Shown here in pieces: positions 5,938 to 10,885 of a stretch of 10,885 nucleotides of DNA. Below the pieces are notes generated by a model that ran no database searches, was not told where the DNA came from, and worked only from the letters and a program-made list of their open reading frames with translations. Within the stretch, counting starts at the first letter, position 1, and each line of letters begins with the position of its first letter. The stretch is taken from NCBI GenBank assembly GCA_958349075.1, contig CATWBR010000115.1:1-10885 (forward strand), in the 5' to 3' direction. Origin of the DNA: an uncultured Clostridium sp. GTDB taxonomy: Bacteria > Bacillota > Clostridia > Lachnospirales > Lachnospiraceae. The position numbers and the translations under genes are program-made.

Positions 5938-7641
5938 TTAAGCCTCCCCATATCCAAGCCGTTCCTTCTCTTCGCTCAGTTTTTTCTGCTTCTTTTTACT
6001 TGCTTCTATTTCCTCGTCGATCTCCTTCAGAAACAGGGAGGCTTTCTGCTTGGCCGCAATCCTGGACTGCTCGCCAAAATGGGATTCCTGAAGCTTTTTC
6101 CGTATCAGATCGATGGAGTTTTTGCCCTCGCTCACAAATTCCGCGCACATCTGGTAAATAGCATACCACTGGCAGAGGAAACGAATCAGAGTCCCCTGGA
6201 ACATACTGCTTGAGTAAAGCTCCCGGCGTATCTCAGAATCCGTTATCTCCGTATTGGATTCAATCATGCCTTTTAGCTGCTCCGAAGCCAGTCTTTCACA
6301 GTACTCACTTACGCTATTCCAAAAGGTACGGGTATCTTCCAGGGCAGTCACCACCCGCTGGAGACTGGCCACGGCGTAGCTTAAAGTCTGTACCGCCGTT
6401 TCCTCACTATCATTTTCCAGCGTCAGATTACTGACCAAAGCCGCAAACTTTTTCATTTTTCCAAGGGTTTCCACCCGCTTCAGCTCCAGCTCATGCTTCA
6501 TTTTAAAAATTTCTTTCGCCGCCTGGTTATGGCGTTCCGAAACGGATTGCTGCGCCGTTGCACTGGCCGCTGCCGCCTGGGAAGTTTTATCCAGCACACC
6601 GCTTATTTTTTCCGTTAATGCGGAGTAATCCCTCCGTGCGTCTTCCGTTTTGGCTTTGGCCTCATTCAGTTCGTTTTCCTTTATCTTAATTTCTTCCTTT
6701 TTCCTGCCTATGGAACTCTCTGTCTGCTCATCCGCCGGCTGGCCTGGAGATTTCTGTTTTTCAAGCTCTGCGAGCTCTTTTTTCAAGTTATCAAGCTGAG
6801 CCTGCTGTTCCTGCTGTTTCTTCTGTGCATCTTCCATCGCCTTCTTTTTTTCATTTCCTTCGTCCGGTCCGGGCTGGCCTTCTTGAGCCTGCGCAGGCTT
6901 CTCCTCTTTGTCGCCAATATTATTCAAAACTTCCGGAATCACGCTGACAATGCCGGAAATCATACCGGTAAACAAACCCGTCATATCCATAGCAAACTGA
7001 CGGCTCTCTGCCGTACTCTCCGCACTTTTTTCCGCATCGTAATTTTCCTGATACTGTGCAATGGTCTCATCGTACTGTTCTTTCATTGCCGTAAGGGAAG
7101 CATTCTCCGCACTATACTCCGCTAAATCCCTGGTAATCTGCTGAACGCGCTGTTTTGCCTCATTGCGTTCCCCCACGGAACCAACCAGAGCAGCCCTGGC
7201 CTGATTGGCCAGAACCTCAAATATTTTGCAGAGACGATCCGTCTCCACAACCATCTTATCGGCATGTTTTTTCACCGTGGCCAGCTTGGCCAGTGCGGCC
7301 TTCTCCATCGCCCGCTGCAGCCAGTAATATGCCTCCGCAATTGTCCGGATCGCCTCCACCGATGCCGCTCCGAAAGCATTTACTTTGGTAAAGCATTCAC
7401 CGCAGGCCCGGTAAAGCCCGGAATTCAGCTCGACTACCAGGCTCTGCTGGTTGCTTCCATCCAGCGCATGAAATGCAATAGTGAGCAGTTCGGCCGCATT
7501 CAGCAGATTTGCATTCATGGTTTCCAATCCGATGACGGGGCTGATCTCCTCCCTTTCCGCCTCCACATAATCGAGAAATTCATGCTCCGGATGCTCCACA
7601 ATATCCACATTTGATATCTTAGCTAATTCAGTTATATTCAT
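5938..7641 (-). CDS. Helical protein with central hydrophobic segment; pore-forming-toxin-like topology
   Basis: First gene of the cassette, 567 aa. Residues 1-215 are helical, with LTIAFH at 53-58 and coiled coil from about 110 to 210. Residues 216-242 form a hydrophobic segment rich in Gly, Ile and Met (FAMDMTGLFTGMISGIVSVI and following), long enough to enter a membrane. Next come a Gln/Glu/Lys/Pro-rich low-complexity linker (243-312), a second coiled coil (about 312-405) and a C-terminal helical domain. That domain is shared with the 429-aa neighbour (LSYAVASLQRVVTALEDTRTFW at about 420-441, FQGTLIRFLCQWYAIYQMC at 481-499). This layout matches the membrane-inserting subunit of alpha-helical two-component toxins, by inference from topology. 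The low-complexity linker next to the head is unusual for that group. There is no N-terminal signal peptide. The start is supported by GAGGAGGATCTGTT before the ATG. Alternatives are a structural or membrane-remodelling coiled-coil protein. Confidence 0.87.
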   Translation of the reverse strand: MNITELAKISNVDIVEHPEHEFLDYVEAEREEISPVIGLETMNANLLNAAELLTIAFHALDGSNQQSLVVELNSGLYRACGECFTKVNAFGAASVEAIRTIAEAYYWLQRAMEKAALAKLATVKKHADKMVVETDRLCKIFEVLANQARAALVGSVGERNEAKQRVQQITRDLAEYSAENASLTAMKEQYDETIAQYQENYDAEKSAESTAESRQFAMDMTGLFTGMISGIVSVIPEVLNNIGDKEEKPAQAQEGQPGPDEGNEKKKAMEDAQKKQQEQQAQLDNLKKELAELEKQKSPGQPADEQTESSIGRKKEEIKIKENELNEAKAKTEDARRDYSALTEKISGVLDKTSQAAAASATAQQSVSERHNQAAKEIFKMKHELELKRVETLGKMKKFAALVSNLTLENDSEETAVQTLSYAVASLQRVVTALEDTRTFWNSVSEYCERLASEQLKGMIESNTEITDSEIRRELYSSSMFQGTLIRFLCQWYAIYQMCAEFVSEGKNSIDLIRKKLQESHFGEQSRIAAKQKASLFLKEIDEEIEASKKKQKKLSEEKERLGYGEA

Positions 7642-7731
7642 AACAGATCCTCCTCATAATAATCTGCTGCCGCCCTCCCACGCAGACCGTTTTTTCGTCG
7701 TCTTCTCCTTTCCGGCGGTTTATTTAGCTTA

Positions 7732-7775
7732 ATTATATAAGCCCCGGCAGGAAAAAAAACGGAAAGAAAACGGAA
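7732..7775 (-). promoter_or_regulatory. SARP-type activated promoter of the four-gene cassette
   Basis: On the minus strand the -10 is TATAAT (7737-7732). The -35 position with a 17-bp spacer reads GTTTTT and is poor. Upstream, heptamers TTCCGTT (7775-7769), TTCCGTT (7764-7758) and TTCCTGC (7753-7747) repeat with an exact 11-bp period, and the last ends nine bases before the -10. Known SARP activators bind heptameric direct repeats at 11-bp spacing, with the last about 8 bp from the -10, so the geometry fits. Binding by the adjacent regulator is inference. Confidence 0.75.
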
Positions 7776-7940
7776 CTGGAACCGCCTCCGTTTTCCCCGT
7801 GGTTGTTGAGTTACCGGCTTCCCGGCAAAATCCTTTCTGAAATTGCGAAAACAGATTCAAAGACAATCGGCCGCACATCCGCGTGTCTTATCGCTGCTGC
7901 GGGGTGCGGCATGCCAGTCTGCCGGGATGACAAATCGTCT

Positions 7941-7969
7941 TTGACATGCTTTAAGTTCAATATTAGAAT
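7941..7969 (+). promoter_or_regulatory. Promoter of the AbrB-SARP regulator gene
   Basis: TTGACA at 7941-7946, a 17-bp spacer and TAGAAT at 7964-7969 form a near-consensus vegetative promoter 55 bases before the proposed start codon. No TTCC heptamer repeats overlap it, so the regulator seems to be expressed without activator help. Confidence 0.85.
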
Positions 7970-8023
7970 GGGAAGTAAAGAAAACAAAGGATATAAAAGT
8001 GAAATACAGAGGAGATGACAGGC

Positions 8024-8770
8024 TTGATAATAAGGCTACGAAAAAATGCTCAGGTGACAATACCCGCGGCCGTTGTAAAGCAAGCTCTTCTGAAAGAAGA
8101 CACGCTGCTGAGGTGTGATTATATCGATGGATGTATTTTACTTACTCCCCTTCAAGCAATACCTTTCGAAGAAACGGACTTAACCGCCGCAAAAGGAGAG
8201 AACTCTGAAAAAGCTGCACGTAATCTGCTGCCAAAACCTTTCTTTTTCTGTTTTGGAGGATTCCGGCTCTATTCCGGTTCCCAGATAATTTATGTAAAAA
8301 ATCAAAAAGCCAGGGAACTCCTGGCATACCTGCTGTGTGAGCAGGGCGGACCCGTTAAAAAGAGCCTGGTATGTGAAAACCTATGGCCTGATGCGGCACC
8401 GCGCAAAGCTATGGACTGTCTCTATAAGGTCTGCCGGTATTTAAAAACACTTTGCCGAACTGTCTTTATTCCACTCAGAATTGAAAGAAACAGCATATGG
8501 CTGGATCTCACCCTGGCCGCCTCGGATCTGGCTGAATTTATGGAATTATACGATAGACGATATGATATAAGCTGCTGTGAAAAGGCAGTGACCCTGTATG
8601 CGGACTCACTGTTTATGGAAGAGTGTTTCGAATGGATTGCGCGATGGGAAAGCTTTTATGAAATCAGATATGTTGAAATGCTTGATATTCTGGTGAAATA
8701 TTACCGGGAAACAGGCCCGCCAACGGTGATGAAACATTATCTGCACCTGTATGAACAGTTCTCCGAATAA
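8024..8770 (+). CDS. AbrB-like / SARP-type transcriptional activator fusion
   Basis: A regulator divergent from the cassette. Counting from the ATG at 8015, residues 4-46 resemble an AbrB/SpoVT DNA-binding domain (IIRLRKNAQVTIPAAVVKQALL then a DYIDGCILLTPL strand). Residues 76-165 form an OmpR-type winged helix in the SARP arrangement (FGGFRLYSGSQIIYV, KARELLAYLLCEQGGPVKKS, LWPDAAPRKAMDCLYKVCRYLK). Residues 170-251 resemble the helical bacterial transcriptional activator domain (LYADSLFMEECFEWIARWE). I prefer the TTG start at 8024 because AGGAG lies nine bases upstream; at the ATG of 8015 the Shine-Dalgarno would abut the start. It probably activates the cassette through the 11-bp repeats. 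Two DNA-binding modules in one chain are unusual. The BTAD part is short, and no ATPase or TPR domain follows. Confidence 0.87.
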   Translation: MIIRLRKNAQVTIPAAVVKQALLKEDTLLRCDYIDGCILLTPLQAIPFEETDLTAAKGENSEKAARNLLPKPFFFCFGGFRLYSGSQIIYVKNQKARELLAYLLCEQGGPVKKSLVCENLWPDAAPRKAMDCLYKVCRYLKTLCRTVFIPLRIERNSIWLDLTLAASDLAEFMELYDRRYDISCCEKAVTLYADSLFMEECFEWIARWESFYEIRYVEMLDILVKYYRETGPPTVMKHYLHLYEQFSE

Positions 8771-8795
8771 AAACCACTCCGGCCAGCATCTGAAA

Positions 8796-8922
8796 CTGCA
8801 TTTGCAGCAATGAAGAATCCCGCGGGCGGGATTCTCCGCCTGCGGTGGGTCGCTTCAGCGACATAATTCCTTACCGGCCGATCGTTCTCACAGAAAGGGA
8901 GTGTCCCCCCTAAGAATATTCT
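8796..8922. repeat. Cluster of tight palindromes between convergent genes
   Basis: Four consecutive hairpins, each with a 2-base loop: CTGCA-TT-TGCAG (8796-8807), AGAATCCCGC-GG-GCGGGATTCT (8814-8835), CCGC-CT-GCGG (8836-8845) and GTCGCT-TC-AGCGAC (8849-8862). A 10-bp palindrome AGAATATTCT follows at 8913-8922. The 3' ends of the regulator (plus) and glycosyltransferase (minus) meet here. None of the stems has a proper U-tract, so classical termination is uncertain. It may be a REP-like intergenic palindrome. Confidence 0.65.
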
Positions 8923-8923
8923 G

Positions 8924-9928
8924 TCAAGATTTATCATCCGGGGGTATGTTCTCTTCCCTGTCTGCTGCCGCGTCCTCATCCCCTAGCAGGGATTCCACAA
9001 GATACCTTGGCCTGTGCTTTGTTTCCAGATAAATCTTCCCGATATACTCCCCTACGATTCCAATGGACAATAAAAGCAGCCCGCCGATAAACCAGATGGA
9101 GACCATGATGCTGGCCCAGCCGCTGATCGTGTTTCCTCTGTAAAAATCCACAACAGCCCAGATCAGAAACCCGATACTGACAAAGAAAGAGGCAATTCCC
9201 GTAAATGTAATCAGCCGGATTGGCTTAATGCTCAGGGATGTGATTCCCTCGACAGCAAAGGCAAGCATTTTCCCGAGCGGATATTTACTCTCTCCCGCCG
9301 CTCTCTCCTTCCTGTCATAATACACCACATCCGAGGGGTAGCCGATCATCGGAACAATCCCCCGCAGAAACAGATTAACCTCGGTAAATTTCTCCAGGCC
9401 CTTTAAGGCCCGGCAGCTCATCAGGCGGAAATCCGCATGATTATAAACGGTATTTGCCCCTAAAAGATTCATCAGTTTATAGAAGCTCTCGGCCGTCAGC
9501 CGTTTGAATGCGGAGTCGGTCGTTCTTCTCTTTCTCACGCCGTAAACAATATCGCAGCCCGCCTTAAATCTTTCGATCATCTGGTCGCAGGCATCCACGT
9601 CATCCTGCAGATCCGCATCCAGTGAAACCGCGGCATCGCAGTGGAGGGCCGCCTCGGAAAGCCCTGCTAAAAGCGCATTCTGATGCCCCCGGTTCCGGCT
9701 CAGTTTAAGGCCCTGAAACCGGCCGTCCCGCCGATGGAGTCCTTCAATCAGTTCCCACGTCCTGTCACGTGACCCGTCATCCACCAGGAGAATCCGGCTC
9801 TGTTTATCTATCCGCCCCGCGCCCGCCAAAGCATCCAGTTTCCTGCTCAGCGTGTCGGCTGTCAGGGGTAAAACTTCTTCTTCATTATAACAAGGCACCA
9901 CAAAATATAGGATCGGTGCATTTTTCAT
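8924..9928 (-). CDS. GtrB/DPM1-like membrane glycosyltransferase (GT2)
   Basis: A 334-aa enzyme of the polyprenyl-phosphate sugar transferase type (GtrB, CsbB, YkcC-like). It moves a sugar from a nucleotide donor to undecaprenyl phosphate at the inner face of the membrane. Motifs visible are VPCYNEEE at 11-18, LVDDGSRDRT at 48-57, the metal/nucleotide-binding DADLQDD at 104-110, ADFRLMS at 165-171 and the basic AAGESKYPLGKM at 210-221. Two transmembrane helices follow at about 238-262 and 270-294, and then a short hydrophilic tail. Length and layout are normal for the family. The ATG at 9928 has AGGAG ten bases upstream. It is transcribed from its own TATAAT-containing promoter and has no partner flippase or acceptor transferase in the window, so the final glycan is unknown. 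Confidence 0.93.
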   Translation of the reverse strand: MKNAPILYFVVPCYNEEEVLPLTADTLSRKLDALAGAGRIDKQSRILLVDDGSRDRTWELIEGLHRRDGRFQGLKLSRNRGHQNALLAGLSEAALHCDAAVSLDADLQDDVDACDQMIERFKAGCDIVYGVRKRRTTDSAFKRLTAESFYKLMNLLGANTVYNHADFRLMSCRALKGLEKFTEVNLFLRGIVPMIGYPSDVVYYDRKERAAGESKYPLGKMLAFAVEGITSLSIKPIRLITFTGIASFFVSIGFLIWAVVDFYRGNTISGWASIMVSIWFIGGLLLLSIGIVGEYIGKIYLETKHRPRYLVESLLGDEDAAADREENIPPDDKS

Positions 9929-9968
9929 CTTCTCTCATCTCCTGCTGTCTTCTTTTTAGTATCTGTCC

Positions 9969-9974
9969 ATTATA
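9969..9974 (-). promoter_or_regulatory. Probable -10 element for the glycosyltransferase gene
   Basis: TATAAT on the minus strand, 40 bases before the start codon. The matching -35 at 17 bp (TTTCCT) is weak. The intergenic region 9929-10116 holds nothing else recognised; a GGCCG-CTC-CGGCC stem near 10030-10045 has no U-tract. Confidence 0.5.
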
Positions 9975-10116
9975 TACGATAAAACCGCAAAAGGAAAGGG
10001 GCGGAATGGGGCTTTTGCCGTTTCTACACGGCGGCCGGAGCGGCCCGGGTCCTCTGCACAATTGATTCCGCCTTCTTCCCCTGGTACGGGACGGACCGAA
10101 GACTCATCCCCATCCC

Positions 10117-10689
10117 CTACCCGGGAAAATGCAGCGTCCCCCAAACCGGCGGCGTGATTGTAGAAATCACTTCCACATAATCGTTAGTCTGATTTATGCA
10201 GGTATGCGGCAAATCCTCCTCGATAATAATGGTATCCCCCTCGTTCAGCACGGTGACGGAGTTTCCGATTTCCACGTTGAGCGTTCCCCTTAAAATCAGA
10301 ATAGTCTCTTCGGAATGATGGACAACCGGAAGCTCGGAATCCTTTGACTGCGGTTCCAGAGTGGCCTTAATCATCAGCGTCTTTGGTATAAAACCGGGTG
10401 AAGGAAGCGGTGTCAGGAATTCATACTCCACACTGCTCTTCCTCATTCTTACCGACAGGCGCTCTTCCCTCCTGATTGTGAGGTTGCGGTCATTCTTATG
10501 ATCATCCATCAGAATATAGACAGGGACGTCAAAACTCCTTGCGATTTTCCGAAGGGAGGAAAGAGACGGCTCCACCTCCTCCCGCTCCACCTGGGAAATA
10601 TATCCGATTGACAGACCCGTGCTCTCCGCCAGTTCTTTGATGGTAAGTCTCATTTTTTTTCGGTATTCTCTAATATTTGTGCCTAACAT
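10117..10689 (-). CDS. XRE-family regulator with C-terminal cupin domain
   Basis: A 190-aa DNA-binding regulator. Residues 4-59 form a Cro/CI-type helix-turn-helix (IREYRKKMRLTIKELAESTG, LSIGYISQVEREEVEPSLSSLRKIA). Residues about 105-177 form a cupin_2 barrel with HHSEETILILRG (124-135), EGDTIIIEEDLPHT (150-163) and candidate metal ligands H124, H125, E128 and H162. Such proteins sense a small molecule or metal with the cupin and repress metabolic or transport genes. The target cannot be told from this window. The start at 10689 (MLGTNIREYR) is chosen because AAGGAG lies six bases upstream; a longer frame from 10746 would overlap the promoter. It is transcribed from its own promoter, which contains an inverted repeat, and autoregulation is likely. 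Confidence 0.93.
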   Translation of the reverse strand: MLGTNIREYRKKMRLTIKELAESTGLSIGYISQVEREEVEPSLSSLRKIARSFDVPVYILMDDHKNDRNLTIRREERLSVRMRKSSVEYEFLTPLPSPGFIPKTLMIKATLEPQSKDSELPVVHHSEETILILRGTLNVEIGNSVTVLNEGDTIIIEEDLPHTCINQTNDYVEVISTITPPVWGTLHFPG

Positions 10690-10717
10690 ATATGACTCCT
10701 TCTTTCTGCTATCCCCT

Positions 10718-10746
10718 ATTCTAACGTGCATACGGCACTTATGCAA
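10718..10746 (-). promoter_or_regulatory. Promoter of the XRE-cupin gene with internal inverted repeat
   Basis: On the minus strand TTGCAT (10746-10741), a 17-bp spacer and TAGAAT (10723-10718) form a good vegetative promoter. TGCATA at 10727-10732 and TATGCA at 10740-10745 are perfect inverted repeats with a 7-base gap. They cover the spacer and -35, a fitting position for an autoregulatory operator. Confidence 0.82.
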
Positions 10747-10795
10747 GATTTTTAATTTCCGTTTACGGGGTGGACAGAGACAATTTTTAGCTGCC

Positions 10796-10825
10796 GTTCA
10801 CAGGTAGTCCTCCGCGAGGTGTTTT
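10796..10825 (+). repeat. Partial copy related to the MITE-like element end
   Basis: The 30 bases from GTTCAC to GTGTTTT match 1586-1615 in 25 positions with no gap, including CCGCGAGGTGTTTT without mismatch. The similarity fades after about 10825. Whether a full element with its own inverted repeats follows is cut off by the window edge. Nothing else is recognised in 10747-10885. Confidence 0.6.
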
Positions 10826-10885
10826 TTGTGATTTCATGCAGAAACAGTTGACCGGTTTTTTAACCTATAGTAAAATTAATAGAAA

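Larger units (their letters stand above)
7642..8023. other. Divergent intergenic region between cassette and regulator
   Basis: A 382-bp gap with no convincing gene. The left part holds the cassette 5' leader (about 84 nt) and its promoter with direct repeats. The right part holds the regulator promoter. Between them, 7858-7864 (CAAAGAC) and 7937-7943 (GTCTTTG) are inverted repeats enclosing GC-rich smaller stems such as GCCGCAC with GTGCGGC. A further TCCGTTTT at 7787-7794 is in inverted orientation relative to the activator-type repeats. Confidence 0.7.

Noticed and set aside
5938..7641. Sec or lipoprotein export signal in the toxin-like proteins
   Set aside because: N-termini of both paralogues are charged or acidic without a hydrophobic core; the only long apolar segment is at 216-242.
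7787..7794. TCCGTTTT near the cassette promoter as a fourth SARP repeat
   Set aside because: It is in the opposite orientation and out of the 11-bp phase of the three direct repeats.
10690..10746. 19-residue N-terminal extension of the XRE-cupin protein
   Set aside because: It overlaps the -10 and -35 of the promoter, and a strong Shine-Dalgarno points to the internal ATG at 10689.
1..10885. CRISPR array, tRNA or rRNA gene, or prophage genes
   Set aside because: No regularly spaced direct repeats with unique spacers, no tRNA cloverleaf or rRNA-like sequence, and no phage structural or integrase genes were seen.

Overview
The window comes from a moderate-GC, low-temperature-signature-free Firmicute, most likely a clostridium of the Lachnospiraceae type. 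The pointers are a valine T-box leader, AGGAGG-type ribosome binding sites, a small DUF6472-like protein and sigma-A-type promoters with 17-bp spacers. This placement rests on sequence features only, not on a database search. Almost all genes lie on the minus strand; the exception is one regulator on the plus strand.

Region 1 (1-1545, minus) is a housekeeping operon. A consensus promoter (1517-1545) drives a T-box leader with a GUA (Val) specifier and an intrinsic terminator. Downstream come a 63-aa Cys-rich protein, a lipoprotein, and the start of valS (valyl-tRNA synthetase), which runs off the left edge. Two extra genes therefore sit between the valine sensor and valS.

Between this operon and the next lies a 164-bp MITE-like element (1579-1742). 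It has 13-bp perfect terminal inverted repeats and a 6-bp target duplication. A related element end appears at 10796-10825.

Region 2 (1760-7641, minus) is a four-gene cassette with no recognised function. In transcription order it holds a 567-aa and a 429-aa helical protein that are clearly paralogous, a 547-aa protein with recurring Asp-Trp-(Asp/Glu) motifs, and a 380-aa protein with amidoligase-like motifs. The two paralogues have long helices flanking a central hydrophobic segment and no signal peptide. This resembles two-component alpha-helical pore-forming toxins of the Xax/Yax/Hbl type, by topology only.

A divergently transcribed regulator (8024-8770, plus) fuses an AbrB-like N-terminus to a SARP-type winged helix and BTAD domain. 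The cassette promoter has a good -10, a poor -35 and three TTCC-starting heptamers at exact 11-bp spacing. The last heptamer ends 9 bp before the -10, which is the layout expected of a SARP-activated promoter. I read regulator plus cassette as one dedicated, activator-controlled locus. It is the most interesting part of the window.

Region 3 (8771-10885) holds a cluster of tight palindromes between convergent genes, a GtrB/DPM1-like membrane glycosyltransferase, and an XRE-cupin regulator with an inverted repeat inside its own promoter. The right edge carries the second mobile-element-like end.
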